A DNA stretch of 64,000 bases from CAYWBU01 sp942491525 (GTDB lineage: Bacteria > Desulfobacterota > Desulfomonilia > UBA1062). Shown piece after piece: positions 49,070-57,610 of this stretch. The stretch is taken from contig CALOBW010000019.1 in NCBI GenBank assembly GCA_942491525.1, positions 34,036-98,035 on the forward strand. Direction: 5' to 3'. Within the stretch, counting starts at the first letter, position 1, and the number at the start of each line of letters is the position of its first letter. The notes under the pieces are model-generated. The model saw only the letters and a list, made by a program, of their open reading frames with translations, did no database searches and had not been told where the DNA came from. Made by a program: the position numbers and the translations under genes.

Positions 49070-50744
49070 ACTGACAATGGCTTGCAATATGGCCCGCTCG
49101 GTCGCCATCTTCATGGCCACCGAGCTCAAGCGCGGCACCCTGCTCAAAAATTTGCCGGGCATTCCCAAGATGGAGCTGGCCGAGGATATGTCCTGGGGCG
49201 AGCTGGTGGCCGAGAAGGCTCAGATCTACGGCGACAAGCCCTATCTGCTCTACGGCGATCAGAGCTTCTCCTACCGCGACATGAACATGAACGCCAACCG
49301 GCTCGCCAATTACCTCAATGAGCTGGGCGGCGGGCGCGGCCACGGCTTGGCCATTCTGATGGACAACTCGCCGCGGGTCTACGACGTGATCTTCGGCCTG
49401 CAGAAGATCGGCATGTACGCCGTGCCGGTCAATACCTCGCTCAAGGGTGACGGCCTGCTCTACATCCTCAACCACTGCGACGCCGAGATTCTGGTGATTG
49501 ACGAGGAGCAGCTGGAGAAGCTGGAGCGCATCCGGGGCGGGCTGGAGAATATCAAAACTATCATCGTCAACCCGTCGGAGAGTGAGCCGGGCATGCATGA
49601 TTATCTCGATCTGGACGAGGCCTACAATTGCAGCCCCATCGATCCGCTGGTGGGCTACAACCGCGACGACATCTGCATCATCACCTACACCTCCGGCACC
49701 ACCGGCCTGCCCAAGGGGGTTGTCTACCGCTACCGCAAGTCGGGCATCAAACTCTTCTCGCTCATCTCGCACATCCTCTGGCGCAAGAGCGACATCATGT
49801 ACACCTGCATGCCGCTCTTCCATGCCAACGCCCTGCTGGTGACCTCCACCAGCGCCCTGCATGTGGGCGCCACCGTGGCCCTGGACAAAAAGTTTTCGGC
49901 CAGCCGCTTCTGGGAGCGTATCCGCAAGTATGACGCCACCACCTTCAACACCATCGGGGCCATGATTCCGATCCTGCTCAAACAGCCAGAGCAGGCGAGC
50001 GACAAGCAGAACCGGGTGCGCTTCATCATCTCGGCGGCCTGTCCGAGCGACCTCTGGCGCACCTTTGAGCAGCGCTTCGGACTCAGGATCTATGAGACCT
50101 ACGGCTCGGTGGATGGCGGCGGCAAGACCATCATGAACCTGGGCACGGCGCCCATCGGCTCCATCGGCAAGCCGCCCATGAAGGTCAGCTACCGCCTGGT
50201 GGATGAAAATATGAACGATGTGCAGGAGGGCGAGCCCGGCGAGCTGATCTTTCCGGCCCCCAGGAGTAGCAAGACCAGCGGCGGGGTCGAGTACTACAAG
50301 AATGAGAAGGCGGCCAATGATAAGCAGCGCGGCGGCTGGATTCGTACCGGCGACGTCATGAAGCGCGATTCCAAGGGATTCCTCTACTTCGTGGGCCGCA
50401 ACACCGAGTCCATGCGCATCAAGGGTGAGAACGTTTCGGCCTATGAGGTTGAGCAGGTGCTGCAGAAGCATCCGGCTGTGCTGGAGGCCGCGGTCTATGC
50501 CGTGCCCTCGGAGCTGGCCGAGGATGAGATCATGTGCAGCGTGACCCTGGTGGAGGATATGACATTGCAGCCGGCCGATCTGGTGACCTATGCCCATGAA
50601 AATCTAGCCAAATTTGCGGTGCCGCGCTATGTCCGGATTATCGATGCCTTTGACAAGACCGAGACCCACCGCATCCGCAAGAAAGATCTCGAAGCGGCCG
50701 GGGTGGTGCCCGGCACCCACGATGCGAAGGCCGACCATGTCTGA
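49062..50744 (+). CDS. FATP/very-long-chain-type acyl-CoA synthetase
   Basis: This is an AMP-forming acyl-CoA ligase of 560 aa. The AMP motif is IITYTSGTTGLPKGVVYRY, with IYETYGSVDGGGKTI and the C-terminal hinge GWIRTGDVMKRD; ESMRIKGENVSAYEVEQVL is the flexible-lid start. The sequence is closest in style to the FATP/ACSVL branch, which includes bile-acid and very-long-chain ligases. The N-terminus is hydrophobic and basic, suiting membrane association. The start ATG overlaps the thiolase stop. It activates the pathway's carboxylic acid. Confidence 0.9.
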   Translation: MGKLTMACNMARSVAIFMATELKRGTLLKNLPGIPKMELAEDMSWGELVAEKAQIYGDKPYLLYGDQSFSYRDMNMNANRLANYLNELGGGRGHGLAILMDNSPRVYDVIFGLQKIGMYAVPVNTSLKGDGLLYILNHCDAEILVIDEEQLEKLERIRGGLENIKTIIVNPSESEPGMHDYLDLDEAYNCSPIDPLVGYNRDDICIITYTSGTTGLPKGVVYRYRKSGIKLFSLISHILWRKSDIMYTCMPLFHANALLVTSTSALHVGATVALDKKFSASRFWERIRKYDATTFNTIGAMIPILLKQPEQASDKQNRVRFIISAACPSDLWRTFEQRFGLRIYETYGSVDGGGKTIMNLGTAPIGSIGKPPMKVSYRLVDENMNDVQEGEPGELIFPAPRSSKTSGGVEYYKNEKAANDKQRGGWIRTGDVMKRDSKGFLYFVGRNTESMRIKGENVSAYEVEQVLQKHPAVLEAAVYAVPSELAEDEIMCSVTLVEDMTLQPADLVTYAHENLAKFAVPRYVRIIDAFDKTETHRIRKKDLEAAGVVPGTHDAKADHV

Positions 50745-51153
50745 TAATTTCTACAGGCAGATGTTCAGGCTGGGGGCGCTCTGGAACCTGTTAATCGGCC
50801 TGATCGGCCTGATCGTGCCCGATTTTGCGGTCACGCTCTTCTTCGGGCCCGCGGCGCTGACCGCTGACTTTTTGGCCGCCCTGATGCTCAAGGTGGTCAT
50901 GCTGGCCATCATCATCTTCGGCTGCGGCTACTACCTGGTATCACTCTCGCTGGAGCGCAACCGGGCTCTGGTCTGGCTGGGCATGCTCAGCAAGCTGATC
51001 CTTTTCTCACTGATGGGTATCTACTTCTGCCTGGGGCAGGTCGGGCTGCTGGGTCTGCTGGCGGTCTGCGGCGATGCGCTTTGGTCAGTCGGTTTTCTGG
51101 CCTTTCTCTGGCAGAGCCGCGACCGGGTCGTGATAAATCAACTGGTTGGATAG
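50737..51153 (+). CDS. Four-helix membrane protein of unknown function
   Basis: This is a 138-aa integral membrane protein with four predicted helices (about 9-28, 42-68, 74-95, 100-125), for example LLIGLIGLIVPDFAVTLFFG and LLGLLAVCGDALWSVGFLAFL. I do not recognise a named family. It overlaps the acyl-CoA ligase gene by 8 bp and is followed by the nitroreductase, so it belongs to the same operon. Confidence 0.75.
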   Translation: MSDNFYRQMFRLGALWNLLIGLIGLIVPDFAVTLFFGPAALTADFLAALMLKVVMLAIIIFGCGYYLVSLSLERNRALVWLGMLSKLILFSLMGIYFCLGQVGLLGLLAVCGDALWSVGFLAFLWQSRDRVVINQLVG

Positions 51154-51161
51154 GGGGAGAT

Positions 51162-51908
51162 ATGCCCAGATCAAAGGAGAAAGCGTTGGACTGCTACTGC
51201 TATACTGAAGGCATGCCCTGGAACGCGGTCGAGAAGGTCATCATGGAGCGCCGCAGCATAAGGGCATTTAAAGACAGACCCCTGCCGGATAACATCATCC
51301 GGCGCATCCTGGAGGCCGGGCGCTTCGCCCCCTCGGCCGGCAACTGCCAGCCCTGGAAGTTTGTGGTGGTGACCGACCCCGAGATCCTGGCGGCCATGGA
51401 GCGCGACACCATTCGGCTGACCAAGTTTATTATGTGGTTCATGGACTATGAGCGCAGCCCCCTGCGGCGCAGGTTCCTCGGCCCGGTGGTGCGGCTGATG
51501 GCGCGCCTGCTGCCCAACATGCTGCACCCGATCCCCTTCAACCTGCTCAAGCGCATCGCCGATGATGCCACCCCGGTCTTTCATGATGCCCCGGCCCTGA
51601 TCCTGATCCTGGTTGACAGACGCGGGGTCGGCTCGCCCATGCTGGATGCCGGCATCTGCGGCCAGAATATGGTGCTGGCGGCTCATAGTTTAGGGGTTGG
51701 AACCTGCTGGGTCGGCATGCTGACCATGATTATGAAGCTGCCCAAGTGGCGCCGACGCTTTGGGGTCAGCTATCCATACTCGCTGGATGACTGCCTGGCG
51801 CTTGGCTGGCCCAAGGCGGACTATGACGGAGAGGTTGACCGGGAGATCCAGCTGGTGGAGTGGCATCGGCCCGGCGGCCTGCACTCAGTAGAAGAACAGG
51901 GGGCCTGA
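51162..51908 (+). CDS. Nitroreductase family protein
   Basis: This is an FMN-dependent reductase of 248 aa. The family signature is MERRSIRAFKDRPLPDN, then GRFAPSAGNCQPWKFVV; a later segment is DAGICGQNMVLAAHSLGVGTCWVGM. ATG 51162 follows GGGGGAGAT. The ferredoxin gene begins one base after the stop, so electrons may come from it. Such proteins reduce nitro groups, quinones or enones, or act in dehydrogenation or BluB-like chemistry. The exact reaction here is unknown. Confidence 0.88.
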   Translation: MPRSKEKALDCYCYTEGMPWNAVEKVIMERRSIRAFKDRPLPDNIIRRILEAGRFAPSAGNCQPWKFVVVTDPEILAAMERDTIRLTKFIMWFMDYERSPLRRRFLGPVVRLMARLLPNMLHPIPFNLLKRIADDATPVFHDAPALILILVDRRGVGSPMLDAGICGQNMVLAAHSLGVGTCWVGMLTMIMKLPKWRRRFGVSYPYSLDDCLALGWPKADYDGEVDREIQLVEWHRPGGLHSVEEQGA

Positions 51909-51909
51909 G

Positions 51910-52245
51910 ATGGCATATCTGAATCTAAAAGATTTTTTCAAGGTGGCGGACTACTTCGACGGTGATCAGACCCGCACCGGGCGGCTGAACTTTGATGCCG
52001 AAACCTGCTCGGGCTGCGGCATCTGCGCCTCCATCTGCCCCTCGCGCGGGCTGCAGCTGGAAGACAAAGTCCCGGTCATGGTCAAAATTACCGGGGATGA
52101 CGCCATCGCGGCCTGCCTGGCCTGCGGCGACTGCATGGCGGCCTGCCCCAAGGGCGTCATATCCATTGCGCAGGGCTATGCGGCCGCCAACTATTTTTGC
52201 AAGCTTTCGCAGCTGGAGCGTTTCAGCTATCCTAAGCGCTATTGA
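51910..52245 (+). CDS. 2[4Fe-4S] ferredoxin
   Basis: This is a ferredoxin-domain protein of 111 aa with CSGCGICASICP and CLACGDCMAACP motifs, the second spaced by about 24 residues from the first. A hydrophobic or basic tail follows. It directly trails the nitroreductase gene. It is the natural low-potential donor for the ATP-dependent activases of this locus or for the nitroreductase. Confidence 0.9.
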   Translation: MAYLNLKDFFKVADYFDGDQTRTGRLNFDAETCSGCGICASICPSRGLQLEDKVPVMVKITGDDAIAACLACGDCMAACPKGVISIAQGYAAANYFCKLSQLERFSYPKRY

Positions 52246-52265
52246 ATGAACATCGAGGAGTTTAT

Positions 52266-52901
52266 ATGAGGAATCTGGTTGTTCTGGTTTTGCTGAGTCT
52301 GCTCTGTGGCTGCTCATTTGGAAAGGTCACTCAGGGCGAGCCGATCGGGCCTGTGGCTGAGCCCCGGGCGGCCCTGCTGGTGATCGATATTCAGGAGGGG
52401 CTCAGCGGCGAACTTTCCACGCACTGGTTCTACAAGGGATATGTTGAACAGTCCGCAGAGTTCATCCCCCAGGTCAATCGCGCCATTGTGGCGGCTGAAT
52501 CTATGCCGGTGGTCTACATCTACCATGAGGAGACTAATCCGCTGCTGGCCTTCCTGACTGGCCATCAGTTTGATCCCGGCGCCCCGGCCGCGGCCATTGA
52601 CAGCCGGGTCAATGTTGTCTCCGATAACCTCTTCACCAAGACCGTCATGGACGGCTTCTCCAATCCGGTCCTGCACGAGTTTTTGCAGGATAGTAACATC
52701 AATACGCTCTATGTGACCGGCCTGGACGCGGCCTTCTGCGTCGACCGTACCACCCGGGCCGCCTTGCAGCGCGGCTACAGTGTCACGGTCATCAGTGATG
52801 CGGTCATCTCGGGCACAGTTGCCCGGCGCGACAGGATGCTAAAGAAGTATGCCAAGCGCGGCATGGGTCTGATTTCGGTGGCTGAGTTTGAGAATCGATA
52901 G
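52266..52901 (+). CDS. Isochorismatase-like cysteine hydrolase lipoprotein
   Basis: This is a secreted member of the isochorismatase-like hydrolase family, 211 aa. The lipobox cysteine is Cys16 in LLCGC. The catalytic triad is Asp41 (VIDIQEG), Lys125 (NLFTKTVMD) and Cys158 (GLDAAFCVDRT). These enzymes hydrolyse C-N bonds in nicotinamide, carbamoyl or related compounds. Export as a lipoprotein is unusual for the family. ATG 52266 follows GAGGAG and lies 20 bp after the ferredoxin stop. Confidence 0.85.
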   Translation: MRNLVVLVLLSLLCGCSFGKVTQGEPIGPVAEPRAALLVIDIQEGLSGELSTHWFYKGYVEQSAEFIPQVNRAIVAAESMPVVYIYHEETNPLLAFLTGHQFDPGAPAAAIDSRVNVVSDNLFTKTVMDGFSNPVLHEFLQDSNINTLYVTGLDAAFCVDRTTRAALQRGYSVTVISDAVISGTVARRDRMLKKYAKRGMGLISVAEFENR

Positions 52902-52919
52902 GGGCGTGGGGCCCCTATC
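52897..52919. terminator. Bidirectional hairpin over a stop codon
   Basis: GATAGGGGC-GTGGG-GCCCCTATC is a perfect 9-bp stem with a 5-nt loop overlapping the hydrolase stop, between convergent genes. There is no U-run. Confidence 0.6.
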
Positions 52920-52928
52920 TGGTTTAAA

Positions 52929-53990
52929 CTAGCGCTTCTTGATCTGCTTGATGAGGCGCGAGACATCCTGCCAGCGCTCCTTCTCGATGCGGTCAGCACT
53001 CTTATTGCGGCGCTCGGAGATAAACTCCATCTCGCGCTGCATCTTATGGAAGCTCTCCAGACGTGCCGCTTGCAGGTCGCCCCGGTCAACCGCGTCTACG
53101 ACCGCGCAGCCCGGCTCATGCCGGTGGCTGCAGTCCGCAAAGCGGCAGGCTTCAGCCAGCTCCTGGATGTCGGCAAAGGTTGTGTCGAGCCCGTCGCCAT
53201 CGTCATAGAAGGCGATCTCGCGGATGCCGGGGTTGTCCATCAGCAGCCCGCCCTGGGGCATGCTTATCAGTTCGCGGATCGTGGTTGTGTGGCGCCCCTT
53301 GCCGACGCTGCTGCTGATTGCGGCGGTCAGCTGGACCTCACGGCCGCTCAGCAGGTTGATCAGGGTCGATTTGCCGGCCCCCGAAGAACCGACAGTGGCC
53401 ACGGTCTGGCCGCTGGCAAGAAAAATCTCCAGTTCACGTCTGTCCATCTCATCGCTGATGGAGGTCAGGATCACGGGCACGCCAAAGGCGACCTCTTCAA
53501 CCTGCATGCGGCAGGCCTCGGGGTTGTCGTGCAGGTCGGCCTTGGTCAGCACCACCACCGGTTTGATGCCGCAGTTGTAGATCAGGGTCAGGTAGCGCTC
53601 GATGCGCCTGAGGTTGTAGTCGCGGTCCAGTCCGCAGACGATAAAGACCCGGTCAAGGTTGGCGGCAATGGCCTGCTCGCGCAGGGCGCGCTGGTGGCCG
53701 CGGCCGCCGGCTTCACCGCGGGACAGGATGTTACGTCTGGGTACAATGGCGGTTATAATTTTATCTTCAACCAGCACCCAGTCGCCGGTCACGGGGTGCT
53801 CGCCGCTGTGCAGCAGTTTGCCGGCCAGCGAGCAGAGCCCTTCGTTGTGGCCGTCGTTTACTGAAAAGAGGTTGCGCTGCACGCTGGTGACGCGCGCGAT
53901 GTGGCTCTCTTCGGAGTTAATTTCTGCCAGTTGGCATTCAAAATAGTCACTCCAACCCAGGGGACGGAGATTTTCTCGTTTATTGGTCAT
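52929..53990 (-). CDS. rsgA: Ribosome small subunit-dependent GTPase A
   Basis: This is the late 30S assembly GTPase (YjeQ), 353 aa, with circularly permuted G motifs. G4 comes first (VVLTKADLHDN), then G1 VGSSGAGKSTLINLLSG and G3 DNPGIREIAF. The N-terminal OB domain spans about 30-90. The C-terminal zinc site reads CRFADCSHRHEPGC, and a basic helical tail ends LIKQIKKR. Length is normal. It is a housekeeping gene, not functionally linked to the neighbours. Confidence 0.96.
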   Translation of the reverse strand: MTNKRENLRPLGWSDYFECQLAEINSEESHIARVTSVQRNLFSVNDGHNEGLCSLAGKLLHSGEHPVTGDWVLVEDKIITAIVPRRNILSRGEAGGRGHQRALREQAIAANLDRVFIVCGLDRDYNLRRIERYLTLIYNCGIKPVVVLTKADLHDNPEACRMQVEEVAFGVPVILTSISDEMDRRELEIFLASGQTVATVGSSGAGKSTLINLLSGREVQLTAAISSSVGKGRHTTTIRELISMPQGGLLMDNPGIREIAFYDDGDGLDTTFADIQELAEACRFADCSHRHEPGCAVVDAVDRGDLQAARLESFHKMQREMEFISERRNKSADRIEKERWQDVSRLIKQIKKR

Positions 53991-53999
53991 CTCTCTCTA

Positions 54000-54352
54000 C
54001 CTTTATCTGGCCATGCGGCCATATCTCAAAGTGGTATGGGCCAAAGACAATCGGTCAATGGCTACAAAATTTGATTAGTAAAGGCGTTGCTGGAAACGTA
54101 GATCTGTCAGGACGCAGAACAGGCGGGCAATGGGTGGAATGCCGCAGAAAATGTGGATTTAGTGCGGTCTCTTGCCCTTGCTTCCGGCAACTCTGAGCAC
54201 AATGTCCTTGTTCAAAAAAACTCCTAATGCTTGATATGCGACCTCTAGCCGGGAATGGTGTGGGTGTCAATATTCATTTTTGACTGGAGATGTTGTTTGA
54301 GATATTGATCATCTGAGTTGCAACGTTCTGATGTAATAGAGGAGAGTATTTA
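54000..54352. other. Intergenic region with possible coding remnant
   Basis: There is no complete gene. On the plus strand an open frame without a start codon runs from about 54011 to a TGA at 54194-54196 and encodes GPKTIGQWLQNLISKG and a Cys-rich end. It could be a decayed gene. The last 100 bases are the promoter region of the next CDS, with GAGGAGAG before its ATG. Confidence 0.35.
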
Positions 54353-55294
54353 ATGGAATTTATGGGAATTATTTTTCTAGCCGTAGTGGGGGGCATCGCC
54401 TTTCTAGAGTTCGAGGAGAAGTTTCAGCTGAAAATACCAGATCAGGAAGAGAATGCGCCCAATGCCTGCCGTGAAGCGCAGGAGTTTGAGATGCGCGAAG
54501 ATTATGCGGCGGCCCGCGACGCCTATCTCAGGGCCCAGGTCTTTTATGCGCAGGATCAGGATATCGAGGGCCTGGTAGAAGCCGTGGTCTGCCGGGCGCT
54601 GGTTGAGGTCAGGCTGGGTGATCTGGAGGCCTGCCGGGCCGCCTTTGCCGAATGCCGCGAGATCTATGGCGCCCATGCTGACCAGGCCGGGGTGGCCGGC
54701 AGCTGGGTCTTCCAGGGGGATATTGAGTTGGAGCTGGGTAACCTTGAGCCGGCCCGGGAGGCCTATGCTCAGGCCTATGAGATTTATAAGCAGAGCGGTG
54801 ATCATGAAACCCTGGCCGAGCTGGCCCTGAGTCTGGCTGGGCTCGAAAAAGAGCTGGCCAACTATGCTGCGGCGCGCAACTACTACCGCAAGGCCCGCAC
54901 TATCTTCAGGGATCTGGACGAAGGTGATAAGGTTGAGTCGGTCTCGAAGGAGTTAAAAGAGATCGACTCACTTGAGATGGCTCAGGCGCAGCACGCCGAT
55001 GAGGCTCCTCGTTCAGAATGGGAGATCAAGTATGAGCAGGCCGACAGTGAGCTGGAGCGCATCTATGGCTTGGCCATCGCCGCCATCAAGGCCAATGCAG
55101 ATATCCCGGCTGAGGCCAAGGATGAGTGGCTTGAGCAGCTGCGCCAGGCCCAGAATGCCTGGCTTGAATTCCGCGCTGCTGATGCGGTTGCCATGGAGTA
55201 TACCCCGGGTACGGGCTACGGCGCGTGCAGCTGGAAGCGGAAACTCACCGAGCGGCGCATTGATGATCTGAAGGCGCAGTACAGTCTGACATAA
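54353..55294 (+). CDS. TPR protein with LprI/DUF1311-like C-terminus
   Basis: This is a 313-aa protein with an N-terminal hydrophobic anchor (MGIIFLAVVGGIAFLEF). Residues about 40-200 form TPR-like helical pairs such as EDYAAARDAYLRAQVFYAQ and DLEACRAAFAECREIYGA. The C-terminus (SEWEIKYEQADSELERIYGL, then RQAQNAWLEFRAADAVAME and a Cys) is the DUF1311/LprI lysozyme-inhibitor-like module. The ribosome-binding site is GAGGAGAG. It is probably periplasmic and protein-binding. No operon partner is evident. Confidence 0.75.
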   Translation: MEFMGIIFLAVVGGIAFLEFEEKFQLKIPDQEENAPNACREAQEFEMREDYAAARDAYLRAQVFYAQDQDIEGLVEAVVCRALVEVRLGDLEACRAAFAECREIYGAHADQAGVAGSWVFQGDIELELGNLEPAREAYAQAYEIYKQSGDHETLAELALSLAGLEKELANYAAARNYYRKARTIFRDLDEGDKVESVSKELKEIDSLEMAQAQHADEAPRSEWEIKYEQADSELERIYGLAIAAIKANADIPAEAKDEWLEQLRQAQNAWLEFRAADAVAMEYTPGTGYGACSWKRKLTERRIDDLKAQYSLT

Positions 55295-55401
55295 ATATGG
55301 TCACTGTAAAAGAGTAGATCGGACAGGTATCGAATGTTGATCTTGCTCCGCTAGATGAAAGTTTAAAGTAAAGCCGGGCAGCAATCGCCGCCCGGCCTGG
55401 T

Positions 55402-55485
55402 TGCCCGAAGCCGGACTTGAACCGGCACACCCAAAAGGGCGAGGGATTTTAAATCCCTTGTGTCTACCAATTCCACCATTCGGGC
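55402..55485 (-). tRNA. tRNA-Leu (TAA)
   Basis: Class II tRNA of 84 nt. Acceptor strands GCCCGAA and TTCGGGC pair, with discriminator A. The D-arm has TGGTAGACA. The anticodon stem AGGGA/TCCCT encloses loop TTTAAAA with anticodon TAA. A long variable arm (TCGCCCTTTTGGGTG) and T-loop GGTTCAAGTCC are present. CCA is not encoded. Confidence 0.95.
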
Positions 55486-55764
55486 GGAACAACCGCCAGA
55501 GATGTAATATCAATGATATAGCTCTGTCAAGAAATACCTTGGGATCCGCCCGGAACTGGGCTGATTTGGTTATTTTTATATAACACTTTAATTTAAGTCT
55601 ATATTTGCCGTTGTTTTACATTGTGTGTAAGTGTGCGAAGCTATTGGGAAAATCTTTTAATTTTGAATGAATAGCCATTTTCTTGTCTTGCCAATCTGTG
55701 CTAAAATGAATACCCAATGTTGCATGATAATACTGCGGGCAGCGACCCGGATGAGGAGGGACTG

Positions 55765-57555
55765 ATGTACGTTTATGACAAACCGGACAATCTGGTGGAA
55801 CTCTTTGAGGAGAGCGTCAGGAAGTATGGCGGCAACCAAATGTATGGCACCAAGAACTCGGCCGGCGAGTACGAGTGGGTGACCTACGCCGAGGTCGGGC
55901 AGCGGGTCGATCATTTGCGCGGCGGGCTGAAGTCGCTGCAGGTCGGCAAGGATGACTCGGTCGGCTACATCGGCAACAACAGTGTCGAATGGGTCGTGGC
56001 CGCCTTTGCATCTTACGGCCTGGGCGCGCGTTACGTGCCCATGTATGAGGCCGAGCTGGTCAAGACCTGGAAGTACATCATCTCCGACAGCGGGCTCAAG
56101 GTGCTCTTTGTGGCCAACCCCGAGGTCATGAAGAAGGTTGAGAAGTTTAAGGACGAGATCCCGACCCTCGAGCACATCATCGCCGTTTACGGCGCCGGCC
56201 CCGGCACCATGCCCGGACTGGAGTCCCTGGGCGAGGCCAACCCCGTGCCCTCCCTGCGCCCGTCGCCCCATGACATCGCCGGGCTGATCTACACCTCCGG
56301 CACCACCGGCGACCCCAAGGGCGTGCTGCTCTCGCACGGCAACTTCACCAGCAACGCCCAGGCCGGCTGGCACCAGTGGCCCGAGCTCGACCAGCACTGC
56401 GTCAGCATCTCGATCCTGCCCTGGGCCCACTCCTACGGCCAGACCGGCGAGCTCTACAACATGATGCAGTTCGGCGGCTCGGTGGGCTTCATGGAGAGCG
56501 TCCAGACCTTGGGCGACGACATGCTCAAGGTGCGCCCCACCAACATCGTGGCCGTGCCGCGCGTCTTCAACAAGATCTATGACGGCCTCTGGACCAAGAT
56601 GAACGAGGAGGGCGGCCTGCCGCTCAAGCTCTTCAGCATGGGCGTCGAGGCGGCCAAGAAAAAACGTGAGCTGGCCGAGCAGGGCAAGTCATCGCTGCTG
56701 ATCAATTTCAAAGTGGCCTTGGCCGACAAGGTGGTTTTTTCGAAGATCAGGGCCCGCTTCGGCGGCCGCGCCACCATGGGCCTGACCGCCAGCGCCGCCA
56801 TGAGCCCCGAGATCTGCAAGTTCTTCCACGACATCGGCCTGCCGATCTATGAGTGCTACGGCCTCTCCGAGACCTCGCCCTGCGTCACCATGAGCTCGCG
56901 CGAGAAGTTCCGCTTCGGCAGCATCGGCCCCCTGGTGGAGAAGGTGCGCGTCGAGATCGATACCACCCTGGGCGACCCCGCCATCGGCGACGGCGAGATC
57001 ATCGTCTACGGCCCCAACGTCATGCAGGGCTACCTCAACAAGCCCGAGGAGACGAAAGCGGTCATGACCGCCGACGGCGGTTTCCGCACCGGCGACCGCG
57101 GCCGTCTGGACGAGGACGGCTTCCTCTACATCACCGGCCGCATCAAGGAGCAGTACAAGCTGGAGAACGGCAAGTACGTCTTCCCGGCCGCCCTGGAGGA
57201 GGATATCAAGCTGCTGCACAACGTGGCCAACGCCATGATCTACGGCGACGGCCGGGCCTACAACATCTGCTTCGTGGTGCCCGACTTCATCGTCATGGAG
57301 AAGCTCTGCAAGGAGAACGGCTGGGACCCCGATCCCCAGGCCGTGATTGCCAACAAGGCCATCACCGGCATGATCGAGCAGGAGATCAAGGAGAGCCTGG
57401 CCGACCACTACGGCGGCTATGAGATTCCCAAGCGCTTCGTCTTCATCGCCGAGGACTTCAGCGTCGAGAGCGGCTGCCTGACCCAGACCATGAAGCTCAA
57501 GCGCCGGGTCGTGATCGACAAGTACAAGGATCTGATCGAGGGGGCTTACGCGTAG
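55765..57555 (+). CDS. Long-chain fatty acid--CoA ligase family protein
   Basis: This is an AMP-forming acyl-CoA synthetase of 596 aa. Its AMP-binding motif is GLIYTSGTTGDPKGVLLSHGN, with YECYGLSETSPCVTM and the C-terminal hinge FRTGDRGRLDEDGFLYITGR. LEEDIKLLHNVANAMIYGDG and the ensuing long C-terminus resemble the long-chain FadD15-type branch. ATG 55765 follows GAGGAGGG; an earlier ATG at 55717 has no ribosome-binding site. It is monocistronic with its own terminator. It differs from the FATP-type ligase at 49062, so the organism activates more than one class of acid. Confidence 0.93.
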   Translation: MYVYDKPDNLVELFEESVRKYGGNQMYGTKNSAGEYEWVTYAEVGQRVDHLRGGLKSLQVGKDDSVGYIGNNSVEWVVAAFASYGLGARYVPMYEAELVKTWKYIISDSGLKVLFVANPEVMKKVEKFKDEIPTLEHIIAVYGAGPGTMPGLESLGEANPVPSLRPSPHDIAGLIYTSGTTGDPKGVLLSHGNFTSNAQAGWHQWPELDQHCVSISILPWAHSYGQTGELYNMMQFGGSVGFMESVQTLGDDMLKVRPTNIVAVPRVFNKIYDGLWTKMNEEGGLPLKLFSMGVEAAKKKRELAEQGKSSLLINFKVALADKVVFSKIRARFGGRATMGLTASAAMSPEICKFFHDIGLPIYECYGLSETSPCVTMSSREKFRFGSIGPLVEKVRVEIDTTLGDPAIGDGEIIVYGPNVMQGYLNKPEETKAVMTADGGFRTGDRGRLDEDGFLYITGRIKEQYKLENGKYVFPAALEEDIKLLHNVANAMIYGDGRAYNICFVVPDFIVMEKLCKENGWDPDPQAVIANKAITGMIEQEIKESLADHYGGYEIPKRFVFIAEDFSVESGCLTQTMKLKRRVVIDKYKDLIEGAYA

Positions 57556-57579
57556 AGGCCGGGTTGGATAAATAGGTGG

Positions 57580-57610
57580 GGGGACAGAATTTAATTCTGT
57601 CCCCTTTTTT
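57580..57610 (+). terminator. Terminator with GGGGACAGAATT palindrome
   Basis: GGGGACAGAATT-T-AATTCTGTCCCC is a near-perfect 12-bp stem followed by TTTTTT, ending just at the stop of the convergent nikO. The same GGGGACAGAATT word is common beside REP-associated transposases in many bacteria, so it may be a domesticated repeat. Confidence 0.8.

Noticed and set aside
48942..50597. 551-aa minus-strand frame opposite the acyl-CoA ligase
   Set aside because: It is antisense of a clear AMP-binding enzyme; no signal of its own.
55245..55583. Short frames crossing the tRNA-Leu gene
   Set aside because: They are explained by the tRNA; no coding evidence.
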